Shown: positions 36,529 to 47,490 of the stretch, piece by piece
Numbering within the stretch: position 1 is the first letter of the stretch
Layout: each line of letters starts with the position of its first letter
NCBI GenBank assembly: GCA_016713405.1
Contig: JADJPF010000015.1
Location: 21,472 to 85,471 of the forward strand
Direction: 5' to 3'
DNA from: Blastocatellia bacterium
Lineage (GTDB): Bacteria; Acidobacteriota; Blastocatellia; Chloracidobacteriales; JADJPF01
Length of the DNA: 64,000 bases
Notes under the pieces: generated by a model
What the model was told of the DNA's origin: nothing
The model's database searches: none
The model's input: only the letters and a program-made list of their open reading frames with translations
Made by a program: the position numbers and the translations under genes

Positions 36529-38079
36529 ATGAATGCCTTAAAACCTTATCTGCTTAATATATTAGTATTCTTCCCATTACTTGGCACAATTGTAATGCTG
36601 ATGTATGACCAAATTGTTGGTAAAAATGAAGAAACCTTAAAAAAGATGGCTTTGTTTTTTTCCTCTATCACCTTTTTTGCTTCCTTACCTTTAATTTGGT
36701 GGTATAACGACCCAGCTTTAATAGTAAATGTTCCTTGGGTGGAAACTTTAGGCATTAATTATCATTTACAAGTAGATGGTCTAAGTTTGTGGTTAGTTCT
36801 ACTAACTACTTTTCTTATGCCTATAGCTATATTGTCTGGTTGGACAGCTATTCACGACAAAGTAAGAGAATATCTAGCTTTTATGCTAGTGCTAGAAACA
36901 GGAATGATAGGCGTGTTTTTAGCAATGGATATGATTGTTTTCTACCTGTTTTGGGAAGTAATGCTTGTACCAATGTATTTCCTAATAGGTGTTTGGGGTG
37001 GAGAACGCCGTATTTATGCTGCTATTAAATTTGTTCTTTATACAATGGTAGGCAGCTTACTAATGTTAGTAGCTATTATTGCTCTTTACCTAATACATGG
37101 AGAAAATCAAGCAGGTGGAGCAAAAGCTACTTTTGATATGGTTACTATTACCCAAAATTTAGCTCAATATAATTTCCTAACTCCTACACAACAATTTTGG
37201 ATGTTTGCAGCCTTTGGGCTAGCTTTTGCGATCAAAGTTCCTCTTTTCCCATTCCATACTTGGCTTCCAGATGCACACGTAGAAGCACCAACAGCAGGGT
37301 CAGTAATTCTAGCTGGAGTTTTACTTAAGATGGGAACTTATGGTTTTATGAGATTTAACTTGCCAATGTTCCCTGAAGCTGCACATCAATTTGCTGTTCC
37401 TATTATGATTCTAGCTGTAATTGGAATTATTTATGGAGCTTTAGTGGCAATGGTGCAACCTGATATGAAAAAGTTAATTGCTTATTCATCAGTTAGTCAC
37501 TTAGGTTTTGTAATGTTAGGAATGTTTGCTTTTACCGAAATGGGAATGCAAGGTTCACTATATCAAATGCTTAATCATGGTGTTTCATCAGGAGCATTAT
37601 TTTTAATTGTTGGTATGGTTTATGAGCGTCGTCACACTAGACAAATTGCAGACTTTGGAGGACTTGCTACTCCAATGCCTCTTTTTGCTACCTTATTTTT
37701 AATTATTGCTTTTAGTTCTATAGGACTTCCTTTATTAAATGGTTTTGTTGGTGAATTTTTAATCTTGATTGGTACATTTAATTCTACTTACTCTAGAGCT
37801 TTTGCAGCTTTTGCTACTACAGGTGTAATTCTTTCAGCTATTTATATGCTCTGGATGGTTCAAAGGGTAGTATTTGGTGAAATTACTAATGAAAAGAACC
37901 GACATTTACAAGACTTAAATTTACGTGAAAAAATTATTTTAGTCCCAATAGTAATATTAATTGTTTTTATGGGCGTTTATCCTAGCTTTTTCTTAAATCG
38001 TACTTCAGAAAAAGTTAACGAAATTCGCAAAGTTGTTGAAACACATAAAACAACAACCCCAGTAGCTACTACTAACTAA
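36529..38079 (+). CDS. nuoM: NADH-quinone oxidoreductase subunit M
   Basis: A 516-residue antiporter-like proton pump subunit with 14 membrane segments. LEVMLVPMYFLIGVWGG-like FWEVMLVPMYFLIGVWGGERR (in adjoining pieces), FPFHTWLPDAHVEAPTAGSV and LIAYSSVSHLGFVMLG carry the conserved Glu, Lys and His proton-path residues. Spacing 25 bases from nuoL. The last ~20 residues are a Thr/Val/Lys-rich tail. Confidence 0.97.
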   Translation: MNALKPYLLNILVFFPLLGTIVMLMYDQIVGKNEETLKKMALFFSSITFFASLPLIWWYNDPALIVNVPWVETLGINYHLQVDGLSLWLVLLTTFLMPIAILSGWTAIHDKVREYLAFMLVLETGMIGVFLAMDMIVFYLFWEVMLVPMYFLIGVWGGERRIYAAIKFVLYTMVGSLLMLVAIIALYLIHGENQAGGAKATFDMVTITQNLAQYNFLTPTQQFWMFAAFGLAFAIKVPLFPFHTWLPDAHVEAPTAGSVILAGVLLKMGTYGFMRFNLPMFPEAAHQFAVPIMILAVIGIIYGALVAMVQPDMKKLIAYSSVSHLGFVMLGMFAFTEMGMQGSLYQMLNHGVSSGALFLIVGMVYERRHTRQIADFGGLATPMPLFATLFLIIAFSSIGLPLLNGFVGEFLILIGTFNSTYSRAFAAFATTGVILSAIYMLWMVQRVVFGEITNEKNRHLQDLNLREKIILVPIVILIVFMGVYPSFFLNRTSEKVNEIRKVVETHKTTTPVATTN

Positions 38080-38100
38080 AATTATAGAGAGAAGATTGCT

Positions 38101-39615
38101 ATGCAAGCACAAGCATTGAACCTTAACTATTATTATGTGTTACCACATATAATTGTTGCTGTTACAGGCATTATGTCCTTACTTTTTGGTGCTTTTAATA
38201 AAAAAGCCCATCGAGATTTGGTCTTTATTAACCTAGCAGGAATTTTTACTGCGGGTGCTTCTACTTGGAAACTTTGGAATTTAGTAACTACTGCTTCACA
38301 AGATGGTGTTGGTAAATCTTTGACAGCCTTTAGTGGCATGGTAGTGCTAGACCATATGAGTTTAGCTTTTATCTTTATTTTCCTCATTGTAGCCTTTCTA
38401 GGAACAATCCTTTCCTTAAACTTTCTTGAAGATGAAGACCTTTCACCAGAAGAATTTTATTCTTTGCTAATGTTTTCTACCGTTGGCATGATGCTTATGG
38501 CTTCATCTGGTGATATGGTAATGATTTTTCTAGGACTGGAAATTTCTTCAATTGCTACATATGTTTTAGCTGGATATCGTCGTAAAGATTTAAGATCTAA
38601 TGAATCAGCACTTAAGTATTTTATTTTAGGCTCTTTATCAACAGCCTTTTTGCTTTATGGAATGGCTTTAGTTTACGGTGCTACAGGTACTACTAACTTA
38701 GAATCTATTGCAACAGCAATTAAACAAGGTACAAATCTTGTAACTTCTCAACCAATGACAGTAGAAATTTTATATATTGGTGTAGCAATGTTACTAGTAG
38801 GTTTTGGCTTTAAGATTGCTACTGCGCCTTTTCATGTTTGGACACCAGATGTTTATCAAGGTGCGCCCAGTGCAGTTACAGCTTTTATGGCATCAGGGCC
38901 AAAAGCAGCAGGTTTTGTAGCTTTTTTAAGAATTTTTGTTATTGCTTTTGCAGCAGATACCTCTTTTGAGCTTAATGCCACTTGGACTAGCATTCTTCAA
39001 GTTTTAGCAATACTTACTATGATAATTGGTAATGTTGTTGCTCTGTCACAAACTGATATTAAAAGAATTTTAGCTTATTCATCAATTGCTCATGCTGGTT
39101 ATGCTTTAATTGGATTTCTAGCTAATGATTGGACATCAGTAGCTTTTTATATGCTTACCTATTCTGTTATGAATATTGGAGCTTTTGCAGTAATTTCTGT
39201 AATGGCTGGTAAAAATGAGCAAAATACTGAGTTAGAAACTTGGGCAGGAATGGGTTTTAAGTCTTTAGGACTTTCTATTGCTTTACTAATTTTTATGCTA
39301 AGTATGGCTGGAATGCCTTTAACAGGCGGGTTTATGGGCAAATTTTTAGTCTTTAAGACTGCTTGGGATAAAGGCTTATCTTTAGTAATAGTAGCTGTAC
39401 TTAATAGTGCTGCCTCAATTTATTATTATTTACGTCCAATGGTTGTACTGTTTTTCCGTGAAGGTAATGAAGAAACCCCAGCACCACTACTTTCTTGGAG
39501 TGCATATGTAACAATTTTATTAGCTTTAGCTGGTACGTTCTACTTAGGCTTAATGCCAGGAAAGTTATTTAGTCTATTAGAAGCTGCACGTGACACAGTT
39601 GCTTTAGTAAGATAA
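38101..39615 (+). CDS. nuoN: NADH-quinone oxidoreductase subunit N
   Basis: A 504-residue antiporter-like subunit, usual length, with GLEISSIATYVLAGYRR, FHVWTPDVYQGAPSAVTAFMA and RILAYSSIAHAGYALIGF; Glu and Lys proton-path residues are kept. A GAGAGAAG ribosome site precedes the ATG. Last gene of the cluster; its stop codon lies inside the terminator stem. Confidence 0.97.
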   Translation: MQAQALNLNYYYVLPHIIVAVTGIMSLLFGAFNKKAHRDLVFINLAGIFTAGASTWKLWNLVTTASQDGVGKSLTAFSGMVVLDHMSLAFIFIFLIVAFLGTILSLNFLEDEDLSPEEFYSLLMFSTVGMMLMASSGDMVMIFLGLEISSIATYVLAGYRRKDLRSNESALKYFILGSLSTAFLLYGMALVYGATGTTNLESIATAIKQGTNLVTSQPMTVEILYIGVAMLLVGFGFKIATAPFHVWTPDVYQGAPSAVTAFMASGPKAAGFVAFLRIFVIAFAADTSFELNATWTSILQVLAILTMIIGNVVALSQTDIKRILAYSSIAHAGYALIGFLANDWTSVAFYMLTYSVMNIGAFAVISVMAGKNEQNTELETWAGMGFKSLGLSIALLIFMLSMAGMPLTGGFMGKFLVFKTAWDKGLSLVIVAVLNSAASIYYYLRPMVVLFFREGNEETPAPLLSWSAYVTILLALAGTFYLGLMPGKLFSLLEAARDTVALVR

Positions 39616-39640
39616 GGGGCATTGCTTGCCCCTTATCTTT
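39611..39640. terminator. Terminator of the nuo cluster, overlapping the nuoN stop
   Basis: GATAAGGGGCA pairs with TGCCCCTTATC around TTGCT and ends in a T-run. The TAA stop of nuoN (39613-39615) lies within the left arm, and the reverse-strand gene ends just beyond, so it can work both ways. Confidence 0.92.
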
Positions 39641-39642
39641 TC

Positions 39643-39876
39643 CTACTTTGATTTTGATTTAGGCTTTTTTTCACGTCTCCAAGTGTGAAATATACCAATC
39701 ACTATATGCAGTAAAATAATAAAAAATCCCCAAAGTACATCAGGAGAAAGAAAATTACTAGCCATAATCGTTAGTGAAACAGCCTCGTTTAATGATGGAC
39801 AAGCTAAAGTAGAATTACTAATAAATAACATTATAGTTAATGTTAGGAAGAAGCTAAACAAATCATTTAATTTCAT
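39643..39876 (-). CDS. Small exported membrane protein
   Basis: A 77-residue protein with a signal-like first hydrophobic segment (FSFFLTLTIMLFISNSTLAC, about 7-26) and a second membrane segment (WGFFIILLHIVIGIFHTW, about 49-66), then a basic Lys/Ser tail. The ribosome site GAGGT stands 6 bases before the ATG. The Cys after the first segment (TLAC) could be a lipoprotein site, though the second segment makes a membrane protein likelier. It lies 32 bases after the TPR gene, possibly in one unit. No family recognised. Confidence 0.65.
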   Translation of the reverse strand: MKLNDLFSFFLTLTIMLFISNSTLACPSLNEAVSLTIMASNFLSPDVLWGFFIILLHIVIGIFHTWRREKKPKSKSK

Positions 39877-39908
39877 AATTTTACCTCAAAAGTATCAATT
39901 TATTTTTA

Positions 39909-40588
39909 TTATAAATTTTTAAGCATATCTTTAGCCACTTGTTTATCACGAGTGTCTTCTTTTTCATGGTTAGGTGAAAGAGGTGCTTTAATTACCCATT
40001 CTAAATGCTCACGAGCTTTATCTTTATTTTTTGTTGCCGCATAAACATCAGCTATATAAATATGATTTAAGTAGAATTTGGAGCCGTGTTTTAGAGCTTT
40101 AAGCATAAAATCAAGAGCTTTTTTATTATCACCTCGTGAAAGCGGCCAAGAAGGTAACTGATTGTAAAGACGACCTAAAACCCTTAAAGGTGCGCCATAA
40201 AAGTATTTTTCATCTATTTCTAGAGCTTTACGAGTATGTTTTTCTATTGGATCTATTAGTCGTACAGCTTCCAACATCCCTTTTCGCGCCCATAAAGCCC
40301 ATAATTCACAGCCAACCAAAAATTAGACTCTAAAGAATCTTCATCAACTTCAACACCTTGTTTTCCGTATTCAACACCTTGTTGATAAATTTCTAAACGA
40401 TCTTCTGCTTCAGCAACTTCACCTCGCCAATAGTAAATTTGTGCTAGTAGCCCATATGCCCAATCCGTGTCAGGCTCTTTTTTTATTAACTTAACTAGCA
40501 AAGTTTCAGAATCTTTAAGATTAGTTTTTTTCTGTTCTCTAAGTTTAATTAAATTAAGTGCTTCATCATAAATTTTTTGATTTTTCAT
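39909..40588 (-). CDS. TPR-like protein (possibly TatT-type), one frameshift
   Basis: Two frames, 40256-40588 and 39909-40319, rejoin if one A is added to the A4 at 40281-40284 (YGREKGMLEAVRLIDP). The rebuilt protein is about 226 aa with TPR-like helices (WAYGLLAQIYYWRGEVAEAEDRLE; HIYIADVYAATKNKDKAREHLE) and a YFYGAPLRVLGRLYNQLPS segment resembling the T component of TRAP transporters. No TRAP transporter genes adjoin, so a TatT role is only suggested. It starts 4 bases after the zinc-ribbon gene, so they form one transcript. Confidence 0.7.
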
Positions 40589-40592
40589 AGGT

Positions 40593-40952
40593 TTATCCCA
40601 AAAATGCTTTAATCCATTTTATTACTGGTGGTGAAAGCTGTATTGCTCCTATTATAGAAATAAGTAATAAAAATAAGTGAAAAAATATACTACTCAAAGA
40701 TTTTAATTCTAAAATAGACATTCCTAAAATAGAGCTAGAAAAAATAAGTCCGATAATAAAAAATGTAACTGTAAAAAATACTGTTATAGATATTTTTATT
40801 CCTAACTCTAGCTTTTCAAGCTCTGGAGCTATAACAATTTCTGCTGGTTTTCCAATAGGGTTGCCATCCATATCTATTAAATTAGAGCTACAATGATGAC
40901 AATGATGAGCAGAGACTTGTAATAATTTTGAGCAAAAAGGACATTTCTTCAT
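40593..40952 (-). CDS. Zinc-ribbon protein with two membrane segments
   Basis: Start chosen at ATG 40952, giving MKKCPFCSKLLQ directly; an earlier TTG (40964) adds only MTKL. The 119-residue product has a zinc ribbon (CPFC, then CHHC at about 17-21), a short charged linker and two membrane segments (about 50-75 and 90-112). Such zinc-ribbon membrane proteins are common and mostly uncharacterised. First gene of a likely three-gene reverse-strand unit. Confidence 0.75.
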   Translation of the reverse strand: MKKCPFCSKLLQVSAHHCHHCSSNLIDMDGNPIGKPAEIVIAPELEKLELGIKISITVFFTVTFFIIGLIFSSSILGMSILELKSLSSIFFHLFLLLISIIGAIQLSPPVIKWIKAFLG

Positions 40953-41229
40953 TAGTTTTGTCAAAAACCTTAATTTTTAAGATGGATACTAAAACTTGTA
41001 AGATTAATTTTAAGGCTAAGTTTTAGCTGGGTTATTTTAAACGATAGGCTATTAAACAGCTAGTATTAATATTGTCCCAAATAGAAGAAAAACACAAAAT
41101 TAATATTTTTTAGAAACCATTTACTTTTATTTATTTAATAATTCTTATCCTAGACAAGCGGATAATTCTTTATGCTTGATCTATAATCACTCAAACTAAC
41201 TATAAATAATTATAACTAGGGAAAATTAT

Positions 41230-44144
41230 ATGAGACTAACGCTGGCTATATTAACTAAGATATATAAGCTAATGTTTATTACAATATTTATTGGATTATG
41301 TTCAACTTTAACATTAGCTCAAGCAACTAAAGGCGATTTTAACCTTGAAATTAATCCAAAATCTGCAACTATTCCCGTAGGCAATGCAACCAGCTTTAGT
41401 ATTTCTTTAACACCTGTAAATGGATTTAATGAAGCAATAAAACTAACAGCTAGTTCTTCTGTAAAAATAGATATAGATTTCTCTACTAATTCAGTTAGAC
41501 CGCCAGCTACAGTGACTATGAGAGTTAGCGTCCCTGATACTATACAACCAGGTAGCTATACAATAGGTGTTACAGCAAGTTCTGGATCAATTACAAAATC
41601 ACAAAATATAACTATTAATGTCCCTTCGCCAACTTTTAGCTTAAGTGTTAGCCCTACGTCTGTACAAACTACACCAAACAGTAGCTTGGATTTTACTGTC
41701 TCAGTTGGTGGAGGAAGTGACTTAAAACGAGATGTTTCATTGAATGCTCAAAGCAAAGACGGCTTACCTGTGAGGTTGTCTAGTGATTTTGTTAGGCCTC
41801 CTGGCAGTGTTCGTATGACAGTTACTATTCCTACTGGAACGGAGATAAGAAATTATCAGGTAGTAGTTACTGGTAGTTTACCAGGCAGTACTACTTCACA
41901 AACTGCTACAGTTAACATTGATGTCAGACCTTTACCAGATTATAGGCTTAGCTTTAATCCTACTTCCATTTCTTTGGCTGCTGGTGAGTCAGGAGATGTT
42001 TTTGTCAACATAGCTAGTCTTAACGGGTTTGATCAAAATGTAGACTTAAAAATAGACACTGAACTTAAAGCTTCCCTTTCTTCCACTGTCATTAATGGAG
42101 CAGGTACAACTCGTTTATCTATTAATACAGATCGGAATACGGCTGTTAAAGATTATTTAATTACAGTCAATTCCTCTAGTAATACTAAAGGAGGAGTAAT
42201 TACAAAACGCGATACTCTAACAGTTACAGTTACTGCACCGCCTGATTTTACATTAGTTGCTTTACCAAATACTTTAGATATAGATCCAGGTAAAAGTGCT
42301 AATGTTAATGTTTCTATTACTCCTACTAATAGGTTTACTGGAATAGTGAATTTAACAACAAATCCATCTAACCCTAATATTACAACTAGTTTAACTAGTA
42401 ATAATATTGGCCCAAACTCAAGTGCAAGTTTAGCAATAAACGTTGGTGCTAATGTTGCACCAGGTACTTATGATATAAGCGTTTTTGGTTCATCTAGCGG
42501 AATACCGCAGAAAACAACAATAGTTAGAGTAAATGTTAAATCTGTAGGGGATTTTGACTTGTCACTTAACTCTAATAAACAAGAAATTATGGCAGGCGAA
42601 TCTGCTAATTTTGTTGTTAACACACTCGGACAAATGGGTTTTGCAGAAAGAATTACACTTTCTGCCAGTGTTGATGGGCTTCAAACTAGCTTTTCTCCTA
42701 CTACAATAGATGCAACTGCTATGTCAACTTTGATTGTTAATACTACACAAGAAACAGAGGCTAAAGATTATTTAGTTACTATTACTGCTAGAGGTGGAGG
42801 AATCACTAAGACCACAACAGCTACATTAACAGTAAAACCTCGCTTAATTGGTGATTTTACTTTGATAACTACACCAGACTTGCAAACGCTTTCTGCTGGT
42901 AAATCAACATCTTTTAGTTTAGCAATAAATCCTGAAAATGGTTTTAATGAGCCAGTTAATTTAACTGCCGAAGTGTCAGAAAGCTCTATACAAGTAGTCT
43001 TTTCTAATAAAACTGCAAGACCTGGTGATAATATTTCTGCTACTATTATTACAACTGGAACTACACCTCCTCAAAATTACTCTATTAGAATTATAGGTGC
43101 TTCAGGTTCCTTAGTTAAAACTGCATTATTTGGCCTAAATGTTACTCCTCAAGTGCAGGAAGCTTTCTCCTTAGCATTAGCACCTAATCTACAAAGTATT
43201 GCTAATGGTGAATCTACAATGTTTACCGTTGGGGTAGTTGGTCGTAATGGCTTTAATCAAGCTGTTAGCTTAAGTGCTAGTACAACCGATCCAAGCATTC
43301 AACTTAATTTTGATAGTTCAAGTGTTAATGCTGGAGGCAATACTTTTATTACTGTAACTACTAGTTCTAATACTCAACCAGGCACTTACACTATTTCAAT
43401 TACAGGTAGGACAGGAAGTTTAACAGTTTCTCAGCCAGTAATTTTAGCTGTTCGTCAAGCTGTTCTAAAAGTAGACATTAGCTTTGACCCTCCTCAAGTA
43501 GGGCAAATGGGGCCTCCACAAAATGTTAAAGTTGTAGCAACAGAATTAAAACCAGGACAAACTCAATCAATTAGAACAAGTGCCAATAAACTAGAACCTT
43601 TAGCAGATGGTGATTTAGCAGGCTTTAAGATTTATAGGCTTCCAACACCAGCAGAGGGACAACCAGCTTTAACCGCAGAAGACTTGGTAAAAGATGAAAA
43701 CTTAATAGCTACAATTCCTAATGATACAACAACTTTTACTGATAATGTTCCAGTAGGGGCAAGCTCAACAGGTAATTTCACTTATTCAGTAACAAGCTTT
43801 TTTTTGGAAATGGGCAAAATAGCAATGGTTCTAATCCTATGGGAACGGAACTACCTGTAATTAGAAATCCAAAGTTTATCAAAGGAACAATTTTCTTAGA
43901 TTCAGCAAGTTCTTTTATCAACGCAACAGGCGCAACAATAATAATTAATGGTATAGATGAGTATCCATTAATTTTTAATTCTGAAGCTACTCAATTTACA
44001 GTTAATAAGAAAATTACCAGCTTACCAAGTAGCATAACTTTGAAAAAATTAATTAAAAAAGGTCAAACTGTAGAATTAGTAGTTAGAAATAAGGATGGTA
44101 AACTGTCTGTAGCTAAAAGTCTTACTCGTCCTAAGAAAAAATAA
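41230..44144 (+). CDS. Exported seven-repeat Ig-like protein, one frameshift near the end
   Basis: The first frame runs 41230-43860, the second to 44144. Adding one T to the T8 at 43798-43805 joins them (SFFFGNGQNSNGSNPMGTELPV). The product is about 970 aa: a signal peptide (to LAQATKG, about residue 35), then seven related beta-sandwich repeats of about 93-100 residues, each opening like GDFNLEINPKSATIPVG, PTFSLSVSPTSVQTTP or GDFTLITTPDLQTLSAG and carrying GFN/GFD then V-x-L-T/S. A fibronectin-like part (FKIYRLPTP) and a C-terminal Ig-like unit follow; the C-terminal unit resembles the IPT units of the 29.7 kb protein. Secreted or surface-exposed; ligand unknown. Confidence 0.82.
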
Positions 44145-44168
44145 ATTTTAACCATCAATTTGTAAATA

Positions 44169-44205
44169 AAAATAGCCCAAGATAACACTTATCTTGGGCT
44201 ATTTT
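44169..44205. terminator. Bidirectional terminator between converging genes
   Basis: AAAATAGCCCAAGAT pairs with ATCTTGGGCTATTTT around a 7-base loop; T- and A-tracts on both sides suit both the repeat-protein gene and the ABC permease gene. Confidence 0.9.
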
Positions 44206-44206
44206 A

Positions 44207-45325
44207 TTAAACATTACTTTGACGAAATCTTAGTGATGCTAACAGTAACATTACTAGTCCCATAACTAACATTACTGCTCCATTTACCCATAAATGATTA
44301 AAACCTGCTCCACGTAAAATAATGCCTCGCAAAGTATCAATATAGTAAGTTGTAGGAATAAAACGGCTTATCAACCAAAATATTTTTGGCATATTATCTA
44401 ATGAAAAAATATAGCCTGACAAAAATATTGCTGGTAGCAATGTACTCATCGCCATTTGCATTGCTTCGCTTTGAGTACGCGCTTTTGTAGAAATAATTAG
44501 CCCCATCCCTAAAATAGTTAAAATAAAAGGAATAGAGAAAATTAATAGTAAAATTACACTTCCATGAATTGGTACATCAAAAGCATAACGCATCACCAGT
44601 AAAATCCAGCAAAGCTCAAAAAATCCTAATATCCCATAAGGCAACATCTTTCCTACCATTAACCCTAATGGGCTAATAGGTGCTAGGTAAAGATTTTCTA
44701 ATGTTCCTCGTTCCCGTTCTTTTACTAAAGAAAATGAAATTAAAGCAATTAACATCATTTGTAAGACTACAGCGACTAACCCAGGAATAAAAAAGTTAGC
44801 TGAACGAGTGCTGGGATTAAAAAGAACTTTATGCCGTGATTCAACTACACCAGGTGATTTTGCTACAATTCGTTTTAATGATTCTTGTAAAGTAATAGCA
44901 CTAGATACATTTACTGCCTCACTTGTAACATTTGATTCCGAACCATCAACTAGCAGTAAGACACTAGTGTTTATACCTTTTTGCAGAGCGCGTGAGTAAT
45001 CTTCAGGAATTTTAATTCCAACTTTTGCTTCTCCTGCAACAATTTTATCATAAAGTTCCTTATCAGAATTTACTCTAGCAACTACATTAAAGTCATCACT
45101 ATTAATATAACGTTCAATTAAAAGATGACTTTCCTGAGTTTTTGCCAGGTCATAAACTACTGTTTTTATTTGACGTACATTAGTATCTACAGCAACGCCT
45201 AGTAAAACCATTTCAAAAATAGGTATAAAAAGAGCAAAAAATAATGTTGTTGGGTCGCGTAGTATCTGAAGTATTTCTTTCTTAAAAACAGGAATTAAGC
45301 CTGAAAAAAGATAATTTTCACTCAT
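44207..45325 (-). CDS. ABC-2 type exporter permease
   Basis: A 372-residue integral membrane protein of the ABC-2 family (YbhR/YhhJ/DrrB-like): one N-terminal membrane segment, a large extracytoplasmic domain (about 45-180) and five further segments, with KERERGTLENLYLAPISPLGLMVGKMLPY, the family's coupling-helix region (in two pieces). Its start overlaps the ATPase stop by 4 bases, typical of a translationally coupled pair. It is the last gene of the TetR-led operon and should form the export pore for the HlyD-linked pump. Confidence 0.92.
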   Translation of the reverse strand: MSENYLFSGLIPVFKKEILQILRDPTTLFFALFIPIFEMVLLGVAVDTNVRQIKTVVYDLAKTQESHLLIERYINSDDFNVVARVNSDKELYDKIVAGEAKVGIKIPEDYSRALQKGINTSVLLLVDGSESNVTSEAVNVSSAITLQESLKRIVAKSPGVVESRHKVLFNPSTRSANFFIPGLVAVVLQMMLIALISFSLVKERERGTLENLYLAPISPLGLMVGKMLPYGILGFFELCWILLVMRYAFDVPIHGSVILLLIFSIPFILTILGMGLIISTKARTQSEAMQMAMSTLLPAIFLSGYIFSLDNMPKIFWLISRFIPTTYYIDTLRGIILRGAGFNHLWVNGAVMLVMGLVMLLLASLRFRQSNV

Positions 45326-46303
45326 AACTTTGTACCTCCTAACAGCGATATGTTGTTAGTAATATTATTAGTTAGAGTGACAAAAATATCTTCTAAGGAA
45401 GGTCTGATAGGGTTTATTACTAGATTTGTAAAACCTGCTGTTTCTAGGTCTTCTTTCAATTTGGAACTACTTTGAGTCTTTTCACAAAGTATATGAATTG
45501 ATTGACCAAAAATTGTTGATTCCCAAACATAGGGAAGATCTTTAATAAAACTTAATGCTTCAGATGGAGAGCTAGAAAGAATTTCTAAGCGTGTTGAACC
45601 AACAGGAGAAACTTCTGGCAACGTTCTTAGTTCGTCAACAGTTCCAACAGCAATTAAGTTTGATAAATAGATATAACCAACACGGCGGCATCTTTCGGCC
45701 TCATCCATATAATGTGTTGTAACAAAAATAGTTATCCCATTAGCAGAAAGCTTAAAAAGCAGATCCCATAAAGCCCGACGTGCTACAGGGTCAATTCCCG
45801 CAGTAGGTTCATCTAGGAATAATACTTCAGGTTCATGAATAATTGCACATCCTAAAGCTAAACGTTGTTTCCAACCACCAGATAAAGCACCTGCACGACG
45901 TTCTAAATAAGGGGTTAAGCCTGTTAGCTCTAAAACTTCAGGTTTACGTAAGCTTTATTTGATCTTTTTTCATATGGTATATGCCAGCATAAAAATCTAA
46001 ATTCTCGTTTACTGTTAGCTCTTCATAAAGACTAAATTTTTGAGACATATAACCAATGCGTTTTTTAATTTTAAAAGAATCTTTATGAATATCTAAACCA
46101 AGAATTTTACCTTCACCAGTTGCATGAGTAATTAGCCCACATAAAGCTTTAATAATCGTAGTTTTACCAGAGCCGTTTGGCCCAAGTAAGCCAAAGATTT
46201 CACCTGTTTTTACTTGAAAAGAAACTTTGTTAACAGCAATAAATTTGCCAAATTTGATGGTTAAATCTTTTGTTGAAATTACTGGATCTATTGTATTTAT
46301 CAT
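45322..46303 (-). CDS. ABC exporter ATPase, one frameshift
   Basis: Energises the adjoining permease. The first part (46303-45944) holds Walker A GLLGPNGSGKTTIIK, then reads to a stop; dropping one T from 45954-45956 continues it as ISLRKPEVLELTGL, through signature LSGGWKQRLALG, Walker B LFLDEPTAGIDP and the H-loop TTHYMDEAERC, to the stop at 45322. Rebuilt length about 327 aa. SGGW replaces the usual SGGQ or SGGM, a variant seen in this subfamily. The C-terminal part (about 210-327) is the usual extension of YbhF-like ATPases. Probably a consensus error. Confidence 0.9.
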
Positions 46304-46306
46304 AGC

Positions 46307-47449
46307 TTACTCCTTTGGCTTTAATTTAACATCAGCCGCCATGCCAGCCTTAAGTAAGCCTTCTTTGTTATCAATATGAATTTTAATTGCAAAAACTTGA
46401 TGAGAACGTTCATCACGATTTTGAACATTTCGGGGTGTAAATTCAGCTTTAGCTGAAATTTGTTCTACTTTTCCAAGAAAAGCTTTGTTAGGAAAAGAAT
46501 CAACAAAAACTTCTACCTCCTGTCCAACCTGGACAAAACCCAGATCAGGCTCTGGCACATAGACACGTACACGAATTTGATCACTTTCCAAAAGTCTTGC
46601 AATAGGGCTAGTTGCTTGAACTAGATCGCCTACTCGAACACTAAGCAAATCTATTTGACTATCAACAGGAGCAATTACTTCTGCTTCATTTAGTTGGGTG
46701 TTAAGTTTTTCAAGCGTCGCATTAGCTTCGGCTAGTCGTGCTTTAGCTTCCAAAATATCTTCGCTTCTTGCACCAGATTTAAGTAATTTTAGGTTAGCAA
46801 TAGCTTGTTGGTAACGTTCTTGACCTACACGAATATCTTCGCTTCTTGTCCCTGCTTCTAAAAGATCAAGTTTTTGCTGCAAGGATTGATAACGAGAATC
46901 GCTTAAAGCCACTTTAGCAGCCATATCATCACAGCTTTGTTTAGAAACATAGCCTTCCTTAAAAAGCTGTTCTAATCTAGCTAAGGAGGTTTTATAGTGA
47001 TTTAGTTCAGCTTTTACACCAATAATTTCTTCTTTTAGTTGGGAAATTTCTTGGGGACGTGGGCCATTTTTTAAGGCTTCTAATTGGGCTAGTTCACGAT
47101 TAACAGTTGCTTGGGCTTGTGCAATTTCTTCTGTCCGATAACCATTTTCTAGCTTTTTTAGATAAGCCTCAGCTTGGTCAATTTTTGCTTGGAGTTGTTT
47201 TTTTTCTGCTAGCAGGGTGTCATTATCAAATCGTACTAGAGGAGTCCCTTTTTTTACTATTTGCCCTTCTTGTGCTAAAACTTCTATGACACGACCACCA
47301 ATTTTAGAACCAATTTGTACTTCTTGAGCTTCGATTGTTCCAAAAAGCAAAAGTTCTACTTTTGTGCTTTCGCTTTTTGTATACATTCCTGTTACTACAA
47401 TACCAAATGAGATTAATAAAATAATGATAACAACAAGTTTTTTATACAT
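46307..47449 (-). CDS. HlyD-family membrane fusion protein
   Basis: A 380-residue periplasmic adaptor. Residues 1-27 are an N-terminal membrane anchor (LVVIIILLISFGIVVTG). A biotinyl-lipoyl-like half (GGRVIEVLAQEGQIVKKGTPLVR) and its partner frame a long coiled-coil hairpin (about 85-255) with repeated RPQEI, RSEDI and RTEEI turns, then beta-barrel and membrane-proximal parts (VYVPEPDLGFVQVGQEVEVFVDSFP). Three bases before the ATPase start and 41 after the phosphotransferase-like gene. It links the inner-membrane ABC exporter to an outer-membrane channel (none encoded here). Confidence 0.93.
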   Translation of the reverse strand: MYKKLVVIIILLISFGIVVTGMYTKSESTKVELLLFGTIEAQEVQIGSKIGGRVIEVLAQEGQIVKKGTPLVRFDNDTLLAEKKQLQAKIDQAEAYLKKLENGYRTEEIAQAQATVNRELAQLEALKNGPRPQEISQLKEEIIGVKAELNHYKTSLARLEQLFKEGYVSKQSCDDMAAKVALSDSRYQSLQQKLDLLEAGTRSEDIRVGQERYQQAIANLKLLKSGARSEDILEAKARLAEANATLEKLNTQLNEAEVIAPVDSQIDLLSVRVGDLVQATSPIARLLESDQIRVRVYVPEPDLGFVQVGQEVEVFVDSFPNKAFLGKVEQISAKAEFTPRNVQNRDERSHQVFAIKIHIDNKEGLLKAGMAADVKLKPKE

Positions 47450-47490
47450 TTGTCACCTCGTTATAAAAAAATGAAGAGAACAAAATAAAC

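Noticed and set aside
43798..43805. Phase variation by the T8 run in the repeat-protein gene
   Set aside because: Single-base breaks are spread over many unrelated genes, including nuoL and cutA, so a common sequencing cause is simpler.
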